Positions 13,162-21,702 of a stretch of 64,000 bases of DNA are shown in pieces. Positions within the stretch are counted from its first letter, which is position 1, and every line of letters begins with the position of its first letter. The notes beneath the pieces were generated by a model that had not been told where the DNA came from, did no database searches, and saw only the letters and a list, made by a program, of their open reading frames with translations. Source of the DNA: Streptomyces sp. KL109B (GTDB lineage: Bacteria; Actinomycetota; Actinomycetes; Streptomycetales; Streptomycetaceae). The position numbers were made by a program, and so were the translations under genes. The stretch is from positions 215,469 through 279,468 of the forward strand of contig NZ_JASERL010000015.1 of assembly GCF_030766935.1 (NCBI RefSeq). The letters run 5' to 3'.

Positions 13162-14778
13162 TCAGCCCTCCGAGCGGCGCCCCGCGCGGGCCCGTACGAC
13201 GGCCCACCCCAGGCCACCGACACCGATCGCCACGAGCAGCGCCTCGGGCCACGCGCCCACGCGCGTGGCGAGCGTCTGGGAAGTGCGCTTGGGGACGTCG
13301 GCGAGCAGCGTGGCGGGCTCGAACATGCCGGTGCGCTGCTCGATGGAGCCGTCCGCCGCGATCACGGCGCTGACCCCGCTGGTGACGGGGACCATCACGG
13401 CCCTGCCGTGCTCGACGGCCCGCACCCGGTCCATGGCGAGCTGCTGGTAGGTCATCTGGCTGCGCTCGAACGTCGCGTTGTTGCTCGGCACGGACAGGAT
13501 CTGCGCGCCCTCACGGACCTGGTCGCGCACCGTGTCGTCGAACGCGGCCTCGTAGCAGGTGATGTTGCCGACCTTGGTGCCCGCCATGTCGAAGACGACG
13601 GCCTTCTTGCCGGGGACGAAGTTCCCCGCCCGGTCGACGTCCTTGCTGAAGATCCGGAAGAAGCCGCGGTACGGCATGTACTCGCCGAAGGGCTGCAGAT
13701 GCCGCTTGTCGTAGACGGCGCCGGGACCGGTCTTCGGGTCCCACTGGATGAGCCGGTTGCGGGGCGTGCCGTCTGCGGCGGTGACCACGGCGCCCACCGA
13801 GATCGGGGCGCCGACGGCCTGTGCGGCCTTGGTGATCTCGTCGTAGGCGTCCTGGTTGACGTACGGGTCGATGTCGGAGGAGTTCTCCGGCCACAGCACC
13901 AGGTCGGGGCGCTTGACCTCCCCGGACTTGATCTTCGCGGCGAGCTTCATGGTCTCGCGTACGTGGTAGTCGAGGACGGCGCGGCGCTGTGCGTTGAAGT
14001 CCAGGCCCATGCGCGGCACATTGCCCTGAATGAGCGCCACGCGCGCGGTGCCCGCCTCGGCGGAGGTCGCCACGAAGGGCATCACGACCGCTCCGGCGAC
14101 GATCGGGGCGACGGTGAACGCGGCCGCGGCGGCGAGCTTCCCGTCCTTCCAGTTGCCCGTCGCCGCGTCGCCGGGGGCCGCGCCGCGGATCTTCCTGACG
14201 CGCAGCGCGAGAGCCCCGAGCCCGAAGCCGCACAGGACCACGCCGAAGCCGAGCAGCGGGGTGCCGCCCAGCGAGGCCAGCGGCAGGAACACGCCGCTCG
14301 GCTGCCCGAAGGCGACCTTCCCCCAGGGGAACCCGCCGAACGGGGCACGCGCGCGTAGTGCCTCGTCCGCGATCCAGATCGCACTGGCCCACAGGGGCCA
14401 CAGCGGGAGGCGCGACACATAGGCGACGCCCATGCCTGCGAGTGACACGAGCAGCGCCTCCGCTGCGGCGAGCGCGAGCCACGGCAGCGGACCGACGTCG
14501 ACGCCCGTCCACGACAGCAGCGGCACCAAGTAGGCGAGCCCGAAGGCGAGTCCGAGGCCGAAGCCCGCTCGCAGCCGCCGCCCGTACACGGCCACGCCGA
14601 ACAGCGCGAAGGAGATCGGGGCGAGCCACGGCAGCTCCCGCGGCGGGACGCTCACGTACAGGAGCAGCCCGGCGATCACCGCGAGCGCGAGCGGCACGAA
14701 CCGTCGCAGGTGGAAGCGGCGACCGGACGACTCGGCGGGCTCGTCCGACGGGGCTACGGGAGGTGCGGTGGCGGTCAC
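13162..14778 (-). CDS. lnt: Apolipoprotein N-acyltransferase
   Basis: The 538-residue membrane enzyme acylates the N-terminal cysteine of lipoproteins. The first half has several transmembrane helices (for example FVPLALAVIAGLLLYVSV and AAAEALLVSLAGMGVAYV). The second half is a nitrilase-fold domain whose expected triad is visible: Glu in LWPENSSDID (about 297), Lys in YDKRHLQPFGEY (about 356) and Cys in TCYEAAFDD (about 406). A final hydrophobic helix closes the protein, which is full length for actinobacterial Lnt. The GTG start lacks a ribosome site but has TACACT 6 nt upstream. It is divergent from the O-antigen-ligase-like gene. Confidence 0.92.
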   Translation of the reverse strand: MTATAPPVAPSDEPAESSGRRFHLRRFVPLALAVIAGLLLYVSVPPRELPWLAPISFALFGVAVYGRRLRAGFGLGLAFGLAYLVPLLSWTGVDVGPLPWLALAAAEALLVSLAGMGVAYVSRLPLWPLWASAIWIADEALRARAPFGGFPWGKVAFGQPSGVFLPLASLGGTPLLGFGVVLCGFGLGALALRVRKIRGAAPGDAATGNWKDGKLAAAAAFTVAPIVAGAVVMPFVATSAEAGTARVALIQGNVPRMGLDFNAQRRAVLDYHVRETMKLAAKIKSGEVKRPDLVLWPENSSDIDPYVNQDAYDEITKAAQAVGAPISVGAVVTAADGTPRNRLIQWDPKTGPGAVYDKRHLQPFGEYMPYRGFFRIFSKDVDRAGNFVPGKKAVVFDMAGTKVGNITCYEAAFDDTVRDQVREGAQILSVPSNNATFERSQMTYQQLAMDRVRAVEHGRAVMVPVTSGVSAVIAADGSIEQRTGMFEPATLLADVPKRTSQTLATRVGAWPEALLVAIGVGGLGWAVVRARAGRRSEG

Positions 14779-14784
14779 CCGGGG

Positions 14785-14790
14785 AGTGTA
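14785..14790 (-). promoter_or_regulatory. -10-like box TACACT for leaderless lnt
   Basis: The box lies six nt before the GTG start, with no purine-rich ribosome site between. Confidence 0.5.
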
Positions 14791-14971
14791 CGGCGCGTCG
14801 CTGTCAGCCCGACATGCCGGTTCGGCACCCACCGCAGCGGCTCCGCGCCGCATCGTTCCTGCGCAACACCGGCCCGCCGCGATCCACCAGCCGTTACCGT
14901 GTGCCCGAGTCCCGACAACGCGGCCGCGTCCGGCCCGGCGTCCGGGGCCCGTCTACGTCGGGGGGCGGCGG

Positions 14972-16057
14972 GTGGGTGCGACGGGGTGGTCGGCCGGTGC
15001 GGGGACGGGCGGTGCCGTGCGGCGGCACGGCGGGGCCTCCGACGCCGTGGGGGTGGCGGTTCTCGGGTGTTGCGCGGCGTGGTCGTTGATCAGCGCCACC
15101 GCCCGCGCGGGCAGGCCGGAGGGGGTGCTCCTGGCGGTGCTCGCCGTGGTCGCGGGGTATGCGTGCGGGCGGATCGGCGGGGCGCTCGTCCCGGTCGCCG
15201 CGTCCTGCGCGGTCGGGTTCGGCGGCCTGTGTCTCGCGCTCACCACCCCGTACGCGGTCCCCACCCCGGATGTCGTGACGCCGATGGGCCGGGTCGGCGC
15301 GACGGCGGCGCTGCTCGCCGTGTCGGCGGGGGCGCTGTGCTGCGCGGCGTGGTCGGCGCGGCGCCCGGCCGCGCGGGTCGTGCTGCACGTTCTGGCCGCG
15401 GGCAGCGCGGTGGTGGCCGCCGTCGTCGACTCCCCGGCCGGGATCGCGGCCTGCGTGGGCGTCGTCCTGTGCTCGCTCGCGGCGGCCCGCCTACGGAGCC
15501 GCGCGGCCGGCCTGACCGGCCTCGGTCTCACGACGGCCGTCGTGGCCGGCATCGGTGTGGCCCTCGCGAAGAACGCCCTGCCGCCGGGTCCGACGGCGTC
15601 CCTGGAGACGTGGCTGTCGCAGCGGCGGGTCCTGCTGTGGCGCGACGCCGTGCACCTTGCCGAGAACGATCCCACCCTGGGCACGGGCCCCGGCCGCTTC
15701 GAGGACCTCAGCCCGACGCTCGCGCAGTTCCCGCTCTCCGACGGCAAGCCGCACTCCGCGGTCCTCCAGGTGGCGGCCGAGCAGGGCGTCGTCGGCGTGC
15801 TGCTGCTCGCGACGGCCTACTGCTGGCTGCTGTACGTCCTGTGGCGCTCCGCGCGCTCGACGCAGGTGGTGCTGGCGGCGGGCGCCGCGCTGACCGCGGT
15901 GGCGACGATGGCGACGGTCGGCAACGCGCTCAGCTTCACGACCGTGACGGCGGGCGTGGGCCTGCTCGCGGGGATCGCCACGGCGGAGCCCCTCACGGAC
16001 GCGCCACCGGACGACGAAGCGGCCGCCCCGGGGGTGTTCCGGAGCGGCCGCGACTGA
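14972..16057 (+). CDS. O-antigen ligase/polymerase-like membrane protein
   Basis: The protein has about 361 residues and about ten hydrophobic segments. A large extracytoplasmic loop contains RRVLLWRDAVHLAENDPTLGTGPGRFED, followed by HSAVLQVAAEQGVVGVLLL; these are the arginine-containing loop and HN/HS-xxLQ-x-AAExG-xxG signature of the Wzy_C / O-antigen ligase family. Such proteins join or polymerise lipid-linked glycans outside the membrane; the substrate here is unknown. The chosen GTG follows a GGGGGCGG stretch; the frame stays open upstream, so the N-terminus is uncertain by tens of residues. It is divergent from lnt. Confidence 0.8.
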   Translation: MGATGWSAGAGTGGAVRRHGGASDAVGVAVLGCCAAWSLISATARAGRPEGVLLAVLAVVAGYACGRIGGALVPVAASCAVGFGGLCLALTTPYAVPTPDVVTPMGRVGATAALLAVSAGALCCAAWSARRPAARVVLHVLAAGSAVVAAVVDSPAGIAACVGVVLCSLAAARLRSRAAGLTGLGLTTAVVAGIGVALAKNALPPGPTASLETWLSQRRVLLWRDAVHLAENDPTLGTGPGRFEDLSPTLAQFPLSDGKPHSAVLQVAAEQGVVGVLLLATAYCWLLYVLWRSARSTQVVLAAGAALTAVATMATVGNALSFTTVTAGVGLLAGIATAEPLTDAPPDDEAAAPGVFRSGRD

Positions 16058-16105
16058 GATTCATGGGCCGGGCGACCGTGTCTCGTGGGCCGGGTCCTGT
16101 GTGCG

Positions 16106-16669
16106 TCAGACGACCGGGCCCGCGGCGGTCGGCTTGAGCCGGTCGCGGATGTGCCGCACGGCGCTCTCCGCGTCGTCCACGGTCACCGTGAACCTGCGCC
16201 CGTCGCCGAGGTGGAGCACCACGCCCTCACCGCGCCGCACGACGACGGCCGTGCCGATCTCCGGGCGCCAGCGGTAGCCCCAGCCGCCCCACTGCCGGGG
16301 CGTGACGCGGGGCGCGAAGTCCGCCTCGACCACGTGGGCGAGCGGGATGCGGCGGCGCGGCAGGCCGACGTGGCCGCAGCGCACTTCGAGGTGGTCCTTG
16401 TCGACCTTCACGGCGACATGGAGGAAGGCGAGGGTGCCGAACAGGATGAGCAGGCCCACGGCGATCAGGCCGACCACGGACATGGCCAGGGCGAGTATCC
16501 CCGTGGCCCACGAGTTGTCCACGGCCAGTTCGATGCCCAGGGCCAGGCAGGCGAGCCCACCACAGGCCAGGAGCCACTGCACACGGTTGTGTGCGCGGCC
16601 GGTCCAGATATCGGTCGCGGGGGCGGAAGAGCGTCGCCCTGCGGGCTCGTCGGGGGCGTGTTCCCTCAT
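16106..16669 (-). CDS. Two-helix membrane protein of unknown function
   Basis: I do not recognise a named family in this 187-residue protein. Two adjacent hydrophobic segments (about residues 32-50 and 55-85) are followed by a soluble beta-rich domain (VKVDKDHLEVRCGHVGLPRRRIPL and later VVLHLGDGRRFTVTVDD) that resembles the bacterial PH-like domain of many small actinobacterial membrane proteins. TAGGCT sits 6 nt before the ATG with no ribosome site. It ends 48 nt from the converging O-antigen-ligase-like gene. Confidence 0.75.
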   Translation of the reverse strand: MREHAPDEPAGRRSSAPATDIWTGRAHNRVQWLLACGGLACLALGIELAVDNSWATGILALAMSVVGLIAVGLLILFGTLAFLHVAVKVDKDHLEVRCGHVGLPRRRIPLAHVVEADFAPRVTPRQWGGWGYRWRPEIGTAVVVRRGEGVVLHLGDGRRFTVTVDDAESAVRHIRDRLKPTAAGPVV

Positions 16670-16675
16670 GATTCG

Positions 16676-16681
16676 AGCCTA
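16676..16681 (-). promoter_or_regulatory. -10-like box TAGGCT for a leaderless membrane-protein transcript
   Basis: The hexamer is separated from the ATG by 6 nt. Confidence 0.5.
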
Positions 16682-16741
16682 CTCAGGTTCCGCGTTTACG
16701 GCACTGCCTTGCGGGCACGAGGGGCCGGACCAGGCGGGTTC

Positions 16742-17527
16742 TCAGCCCGCGTGGCTGAGCGCCCGCAGCTCGCGGCCTTCCGCGTAGGCGAGGGCCTCCT
16801 TGGGGAGCGTGTCCTCCCGGCCGCCCAGGAGGACGGTGAGCCGGCCGCGCACGCCCGGCTCCGGCTGCGGGCCCGCGCCGACCCGGCGCAGCGCCTGCGC
16901 GGCGACGGCGCCCGCGCTGCTGTGCAGGACGAGCCGGTCCGTGTCCGGCTGCTGCACGGCGTCGCGGATCCGCTCCGCGACCAGCTCGTAATGGGTGCAG
17001 CCCAGGACGACGGCCCTTACGCCACGGGGAGTGAGGGCGGCCGCGGCCTCGATGGCCCGGTCGATGCCGTCCTCGTCGGCCCACTGCACGGCGTCGGCAA
17101 GGCCGGGGCAGGGCACCTCCGTGACCTGCGCGCCGCCTCCGAAGTCCCGGATCAGCGTCTGCTGGTACGGGCTGCCGGTGGTCGCGGGCGTGGCCCAGAT
17201 GGCGACCTGGCCGCCACCCGCCGCGGCGGGCTTGATGGCGGGGACGGTGCCGATGACGGGGATCCGCGGCTCGAGGCGGGCGCGCACCGCGGGCAGGGCG
17301 TGCACGGAGGCCGTGTTGCAGGCGATGATCAGCGCGTCCGGGCCCTGCGCGGCGGCGGCCTCGGCGACGGCGAGCGCCCGCTCGGTCACGTCTTCCGGGG
17401 TGCGCGGCCCCCAGGGCATGGTGCCCGGGGCGGAGGAGAGCACGAGGTCGGCGTCCGGGCGCAGGCGCCGTACCGCGGCGGCGGCCGCGAGCAGTCCGAT
17501 TCCGGAGTCCATCAGCGCGATCTTCAC
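16742..17527 (-). CDS. Aspartate/glutamate racemase family protein
   Basis: The 261-residue protein begins KIALMDSGIG, as in MurI glutamate racemases, and keeps both catalytic cysteines: Cys70 in IIACNTAS and Cys177 in LGCTHYE. MurI makes D-glutamate for peptidoglycan. Streptomyces usually has another clear murI copy, and DSGIGLL replaces the usual DSGxGGL, so this may be a paralogue with another amino acid as substrate. The GTG start has no ribosome site; TATGGT is 6 nt upstream. It is divergent from the glycosyltransferase gene, the two starts being 59 nt apart. Confidence 0.85.
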   Translation of the reverse strand: MKIALMDSGIGLLAAAAAVRRLRPDADLVLSSAPGTMPWGPRTPEDVTERALAVAEAAAAQGPDALIIACNTASVHALPAVRARLEPRIPVIGTVPAIKPAAAGGGQVAIWATPATTGSPYQQTLIRDFGGGAQVTEVPCPGLADAVQWADEDGIDRAIEAAAALTPRGVRAVVLGCTHYELVAERIRDAVQQPDTDRLVLHSSAGAVAAQALRRVGAGPQPEPGVRGRLTVLLGGREDTLPKEALAYAEGRELRALSHAG

Positions 17528-17533
17528 CCGGAA

Positions 17534-17539
17534 ACCATA
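17534..17539 (-). promoter_or_regulatory. -10-like box TATGGT for a leaderless racemase transcript
   Basis: The box ends 6 nt before the GTG start. It lies 34 nt from the opposing box of the divergent glycosyltransferase gene. Confidence 0.6.
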
Positions 17540-17573
17540 GACGATGGCTCCGACAACGCCCGTGCCGGTGGGG

Positions 17574-17579
17574 CAGACT
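17574..17579 (+). promoter_or_regulatory. -10-like box CAGACT for a leaderless glycosyltransferase transcript
   Basis: The box ends 7 nt before the ATG. It fits the xAxxxT pattern seen before other starts in the window, but is less close to TANNNT. Confidence 0.4.
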
Positions 17580-17586
17580 GCGGCGG

Positions 17587-18747
17587 ATGGACGTCGTTGC
17601 GTGGATCACCGCGGCTTCGCTGGCCGCATGGGTGTGGCTGCTGCTGTGCCAGGGCTTCTTCTGGCGTACCGACCTGCGGCTGCCGCCCCGCACGGACGCC
17701 GAGGACTGGCCGGATGTGTGCGTCGTGGTGCCGGCCAGGGACGAGGCGGAGGTGCTGCCGGACAGCCTGCCGTCGCTGCTCGCCCAGGACTATCCGGGGC
17801 GGGCGGAGATCTTCCTGGTGGACGACGGCAGCTCGGACGGCACGGGTGAGGTCGCGCGGGCCCTGTCGGAGCGGTTCGGCGGGCTCGCGCTCACGGTCGA
17901 CTCGCCGGGCGAGCCGCCCGCGGGCTGGACCGGGAAGCTGTGGGCGGTGCGGCACGGCATCGCCCTGGCACGCGCGCGTGAGCCCGAGTTCCTGCTCCTG
18001 ACCGACGCCGACATCGCGCACGAGCCGGACAGCCTGCGGGAGTTGGTGGCGGCGGCGCGCACCGGCGGATTCGATCTGGTCTCGCAGATGGCGCGGCTGC
18101 GGGTGGCGAGCGTGTGGGAGCGGCTCGTGGTGCCGGCGTTCGTGTACTTCTTCGCGCAGCTGTACCCGTTCCGCTGGATCGCCGCGGAGGGCCGCACGGC
18201 CGCGGCGGCGGGCGGCTGTGTCCTGTTGCGCACCGAGGCGGCCCAGCGGGCGCGGATCCCGGACGCGATCCGGCAGGCGGTCATCGACGACGTGTCGCTC
18301 GCGCGGGCCGTGAAGCGTTCGGGCGGGCGGATCTGGCTGGGCCTGGCCGAGCGCGTCGACAGTGTGCGGCCGTATCCGCGCCTGGCGGATCTGTGGCGCA
18401 TGGTGTCGCGCAGCGCGTACGCACAGCTGCGGCACAACCCGCTGGTGCTGCTCGCCACCGTGCTCGGGCTCGCCCTTGTGTATCTGGTGCCGCCCGCCGC
18501 GCTGATCGCGGGTCTACTCACCGGCAGCACACCGACGGCGGTGCTGGGCGCGCTCGCCTGGGCGGTGATGGCGGGTACGTACCTCCCCATGCTGCGCTAC
18601 TACGGGCAGACGTTGTGGCTGGCGCCCCTACTGCCGTTCACCGCGCTGCTGTACCTCCTGATGACGGTCGATTCCGCCGTGCAGCACTACAGGGGGCGGG
18701 GCGCGGCCTGGAAGGGACGCACGTACGCGGCGCCCGACCAGGGGTGA
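17587..18747 (+). CDS. Membrane glycosyltransferase, family 2 (HpnB-like)
   Basis: The 386-residue protein starts with a membrane helix (WITAASLAAWVWLLLCQG), then a GT-A domain with VCVVVPARDEAEVLPDSLPSLL, the nucleotide-sugar motif IFLVDDGSSDGT and the metal-binding LLTDADIAHEP. Two or three membrane helices follow (VLLATVLGLALVYLVPPAALIAGLL and LAPLLPFTALLYLLM). This layout matches hopene-associated glycosyltransferase HpnB and related polyprenyl or lipid glycosyltransferases. The acceptor is unknown. It converges on the TerD gene with an 18-nt gap. Confidence 0.86.
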   Translation: MDVVAWITAASLAAWVWLLLCQGFFWRTDLRLPPRTDAEDWPDVCVVVPARDEAEVLPDSLPSLLAQDYPGRAEIFLVDDGSSDGTGEVARALSERFGGLALTVDSPGEPPAGWTGKLWAVRHGIALARAREPEFLLLTDADIAHEPDSLRELVAAARTGGFDLVSQMARLRVASVWERLVVPAFVYFFAQLYPFRWIAAEGRTAAAAGGCVLLRTEAAQRARIPDAIRQAVIDDVSLARAVKRSGGRIWLGLAERVDSVRPYPRLADLWRMVSRSAYAQLRHNPLVLLATVLGLALVYLVPPAALIAGLLTGSTPTAVLGALAWAVMAGTYLPMLRYYGQTLWLAPLLPFTALLYLLMTVDSAVQHYRGRGAAWKGRTYAAPDQG

Positions 18748-18765
18748 ACGGTCCACCGCAGCGCG

Positions 18766-19911
18766 CTACTTGCGGCCCCGCGTCCAGTTCATGCCCCACC
18801 CGTAGGCGCGGTCCACGGTGCGCTGGGGGCTGACGCCGCGGTCGGGGACGAGGTAGCGGGCCTCGCGCCGCACGGTCAGGTCGCCGCCGCTGTTCGTGAG
18901 CAGGGCGAGCGCGCACACCGGGGACGGCACCGTGCACTCGTCCAGGGAGAAGTCGATCGGCGCCCCTTGGGCGGGCTGGAGCGTGACCGTCGCGTGGAGG
19001 TCGGCGAAGCTGCGCGCGCCTTCGTAGATGGTGACGAAGACGAGGATGCGGCGGAACGCTTCCGTGTGGTCGAGGTTGATGGTCAGGTTCTCGCCGGTGG
19101 CGAGGCTTCCGCTGCGATCGTCGGCGTCGAGTTGGATGTACGGGGGCTGGTGCAGCGCCCCGAAGGCGTTGCCGAGGGCCTGGACAACTCCCTTGCTGCC
19201 GTCGGCGAGTTCGTACAGGGCGCACAGGTCGAGGTCGAGGCCCCGGCCGCGGAGCTGTTTGCGCACCTGCCAGTTGAGGTTCACGCGCAGTGCTCCGGAG
19301 GTGCCGCCCTGCTTCGCCAGGGAGACGGCGGGGGCGGCCTTCGTCAGCGTCACCTTCGTCGGTCGCGCGGTGGGCGGCGCGTGTTGCGGCTCGTCCACCG
19401 TGATGCCGTAGTCGGTCGCGAGGCCTTCGAGCCCGCTGTCGTAGCCCTGGCCCACCGCGCGGAACTTCCAGGCTCCCTGGCGCCGGTACAATTCGCCGAG
19501 TACGAAGGCTGTCTCCCTCGTCGCGTCCGCGCTGTCGTAGCGGGCGAGTTCGGTGGCGTCGGTGGCGTCGACGACGCGGATGTGCAGGCCCGGTACCTGA
19601 CCGAACGTCCCGCCGTCGGCCGACGCCGCGAGGACCACCCGCTCGATGGCGGGCTCCACGCGCGCGAGGTCGACGAAGAGGGTGTCCGTGACGGCGCCGC
19701 CGCTCGTGGACCTGCCCTCGTGCCGCACCGCTCCGGAGGCGTGCTCCGGCTGGTTGTAGAACACGAAGTCCGCGTCGGAACGCACCTTTCCGGAAGCGAG
19801 CAGGAGCGCCGAGGCATCGACGTCGGGGACTCCGGGGCCTGAACGTCGGCCCAATTCGACGCGTACGGCCGAAGCCGTCAGCGCGACATTCGATCCTTTA
19901 GGTATTGTCAT
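18766..19911 (-). CDS. Two-domain TerD-family (tellurium/stress response) protein
   Basis: The 381-residue protein starts MTIPKGSNVAL, the hallmark of TerD-fold calcium-binding proteins. Domain 1 (about 1-175) includes DADFVFYNQPEH, VDLARVEPAIERVVLAAS and ELARYDSADATRETAFVLGELYRR. Domain 2 (about 190-375) is the TerA-like half, with RVNLNWQ, LDLDLCALYELADGS and IQLDADDRSG. Acidic loops of this kind bind calcium in characterised members. The family is linked to tellurite tolerance and membrane or phage stress; its biochemical role is unsettled. The start follows GGGGGCGGAC. It is divergent from the Pro/Gln-rich gene. Confidence 0.9.
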   Translation of the reverse strand: MTIPKGSNVALTASAVRVELGRRSGPGVPDVDASALLLASGKVRSDADFVFYNQPEHASGAVRHEGRSTSGGAVTDTLFVDLARVEPAIERVVLAASADGGTFGQVPGLHIRVVDATDATELARYDSADATRETAFVLGELYRRQGAWKFRAVGQGYDSGLEGLATDYGITVDEPQHAPPTARPTKVTLTKAAPAVSLAKQGGTSGALRVNLNWQVRKQLRGRGLDLDLCALYELADGSKGVVQALGNAFGALHQPPYIQLDADDRSGSLATGENLTINLDHTEAFRRILVFVTIYEGARSFADLHATVTLQPAQGAPIDFSLDECTVPSPVCALALLTNSGGDLTVRREARYLVPDRGVSPQRTVDRAYGWGMNWTRGRK

Positions 19912-20171
19912 GTCCGCCCCCAACGCCGGCCTTCGGCTTACCGGCCAAGGTATTCCCGGGTGCCTTCTACCCCCCAGAGGCATGTTCGAAGATCACTGGC
20001 CAACCGCCGGTAACCCACCGAAAACTCGGGCCCTACAGGAAAACGTGCCCGTCCGACGACCGTTTTTCCCAAGTTCGCTCGCATTGAGGACGCGCGGTCA
20101 CACACGACACGCAAAAGAACCCTCTTATCGGTCTACCCCAACGACCACATCGTGGGCTTAACTTATGTGTC
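19912..20171. other. Intergenic region between divergent TerD and Pro/Gln-rich genes
   Basis: This 260-nt region is less GC-rich than its neighbours and holds no convincing ORF. It must contain both promoters. The rightward start has TAACTT 7 nt upstream. No clear inverted repeat was found. Confidence 0.5.
20159..20164 (+). promoter_or_regulatory. -10-like box TAACTT before the Pro/Gln-rich gene
   Basis: The box ends 7 nt before the ATG, which lacks a ribosome site. A matching -35 was not evident. Confidence 0.55.
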
Positions 20172-20615
20172 ATGACCTCCCCCCGCTCCACATATGGCGG
20201 CGGTTACTACTCCGCGCCGTCCTTCCCGGACACCCCGATCTACGACTCTCTCGTCGCAGAGCGGGGCACGCCCCAGATCGCCCCGATCCGGGTTCCTTCC
20301 GCGTACGAAAGCAACAGTCACCTCCCCGCGCTCCCGGCCGCGTTGCCCGCCCTGCCGTCGGCGCCCTCCGCGCCCGCGCCGCAGTACGGTTACCCGCAGC
20401 CGCAGCAGGCACCGATGCAGGCCGCCCCGACCGCGTACATCCCGCAGCAGGCGAGCGCCCCGCGCGGCTACCCGGGCCCGCAGGCCCAACAGCAGCCGCA
20501 GCGCCCGGCGCCCGGCCCCGCGACCGGCTACGAGGCGATGCGCCCGGCGACGCCGCGCCCCGCCCCCGCGCCGTACGAGGATCCCTACAACCGCCAGCAG
20601 TACCGCGGTTACTGA
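20172..20615 (+). CDS. Pro/Gln/Ala-rich protein (DUF6643-like), function unknown
   Basis: The 147-residue protein has an ordered-looking N-terminus (STYGGGYYSAPSFPDTPIYDSLVAERG) and a long disordered tail of Pro, Gln, Ala and Tyr (PQYGYPQPQQAP, QAQQQPQRPAP) ending YEDPYNRQQYRGY. The N-terminal block recalls a Streptomyces-specific family that I tentatively name DUF6643. There is no signal peptide or membrane segment. The composition suggests a scaffold or condensate-forming protein, which is inference. The transcript appears leaderless, and a hairpin follows the stop. Confidence 0.75.
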   Translation: MTSPRSTYGGGYYSAPSFPDTPIYDSLVAERGTPQIAPIRVPSAYESNSHLPALPAALPALPSAPSAPAPQYGYPQPQQAPMQAAPTAYIPQQASAPRGYPGPQAQQQPQRPAPGPATGYEAMRPATPRPAPAPYEDPYNRQQYRGY

Positions 20616-20623
20616 CCCGACAC

Positions 20624-20641
20624 GGCCGGGACCACCCGGCC
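20624..20641. terminator. Short hairpin after the Pro/Gln-rich gene
   Basis: Seven-bp arms GGCCGGG and CCCGGCC flank ACCA, 8 nt after the stop codon. Confidence 0.55.
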
Positions 20642-20688
20642 CAGCCCGCTCCGACCCCGTCGCCACGGGCGATGTCCGTGGCTGCTGG

Positions 20689-20694
20689 CAGAAT
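20689..20694 (+). promoter_or_regulatory. -10-like box CAGAAT for leaderless MOSC gene
   Basis: The box lies seven nt before the ATG, with no ribosome site. Confidence 0.45.
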
Positions 20695-20701
20695 TGCCGG
20701 C

Positions 20702-21526
20702 ATGTCGCAGCCAGCAATCAGTTCGATCCACGTCCACCCGCTCAAGGCGGTCCGGGGGCACGCTCCGCGTGAGGCCGTCGTGGAGCCATGGGGCCTGGCC
20801 GGAGACCGGCGCTGGGTGCTGGTGGGCGCAGACGACAAGATCGTCACCCAACGGCCGCATCCGCGGCTGGCCTTGGCCGCCGCCGAGCAGTTGCCCGGCG
20901 GCGGCATTCGTGTGTCCGCTCCTGGGATGGACCCGCTGACCGTCGAGGTTCCCGAGCCGGGGTCGACGAGCACGATCGAGGTCTGGTCGGACAAGGTCGA
21001 GGCGGTCCCCGCCGACCACGCGGCACACGCGTGGTGGAGCGCGTACCTGGACTCCGAGATACGCCTGATGCACCTGGACGACCCGGCGCACAGACGCCCC
21101 ATCGACCCCGAGTACGCGCGCCCGGGCGAGACCGTGAGCTTCGCCGACGGCTACCCGCTGCTCCTGACGACGCTCTCCTCCCTCGACGCCCTCAACTCGT
21201 TGATCGCCCAAGGGGATCACTCCGACGAGGGCCCGCTGCCCATGAACAGGTTCCGGCCGAATGTCGTGCTCTCCGGCACCCCTCCGTGGGCGGAGGACGA
21301 CTGGTCGCGCATAGCGATCGGCGAGGTCGCCTTCCGCATCACCAAGAAGAGCGGCCGCTGCGTGGTGACGACGACGAACCAGCAGACAGCGGAGCGTGGC
21401 AAGGAGCCGCTGCGCACGCTGGCGCGGCACCGTCGTTTCGGTGACCAGTTGTGCTTCGGTACGAATCTGGTGCCCGAGTCCACCGGCACCGTCCGGATCG
21501 GAGATCCCTTGACGATCCTCGAATAA
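20702..21526 (+). CDS. MOSC domain protein with N-terminal beta-barrel domain
   Basis: The 274-residue protein starts with the MOSC_N pattern ISSIHVHPLKAVRGHAPREAVVEPWGLAGDRRWVLV and continues into a MOSC domain with the conserved cysteine in KKSGRCVVTTTN, close to the RCxxTTxD site that contacts the molybdenum-bound sulfur. MOSC proteins transfer or hold sulfur on the molybdenum cofactor, or act as MOSC-type amidoxime and N-hydroxy reductases. Asn replaces the usual final Asp. It is full length for the two-domain form. The start is at MSQPAISS; an in-frame ATG ten codons upstream is less likely. Confidence 0.87.
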   Translation: MSQPAISSIHVHPLKAVRGHAPREAVVEPWGLAGDRRWVLVGADDKIVTQRPHPRLALAAAEQLPGGGIRVSAPGMDPLTVEVPEPGSTSTIEVWSDKVEAVPADHAAHAWWSAYLDSEIRLMHLDDPAHRRPIDPEYARPGETVSFADGYPLLLTTLSSLDALNSLIAQGDHSDEGPLPMNRFRPNVVLSGTPPWAEDDWSRIAIGEVAFRITKKSGRCVVTTTNQQTAERGKEPLRTLARHRRFGDQLCFGTNLVPESTGTVRIGDPLTILE

Positions 21527-21536
21527 CCGTCATCCG

Positions 21537-21551
21537 GCCGGGGAACCCGGC
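21537..21551. terminator. Weak hairpin after MOSC gene
   Basis: GCCGGG and CCCGGC arms with a GAA loop lie 10 nt after the stop. Confidence 0.35.
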
Positions 21552-21702
21552 GCCGCGGCATGCTCGTTGAGAGACAATGGCAGCGTCGGAAGCGCCGGTG
21601 GGCAGGGGCGAGCAAGCCAGGTGATGTCGCTCTCTCTTCTCTCCTCCGACATGCGGGCGCTGCCGTTCGGGGTTAAGACGGACCCGGAAGGGGGTGCAGA
21701 CC

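Noticed and set aside
16742..17527. Naming the racemase murI
   Set aside because: The first motif is DSGIGLL rather than DSGxGGL, and a paralogous racemase with a different substrate cannot be excluded.
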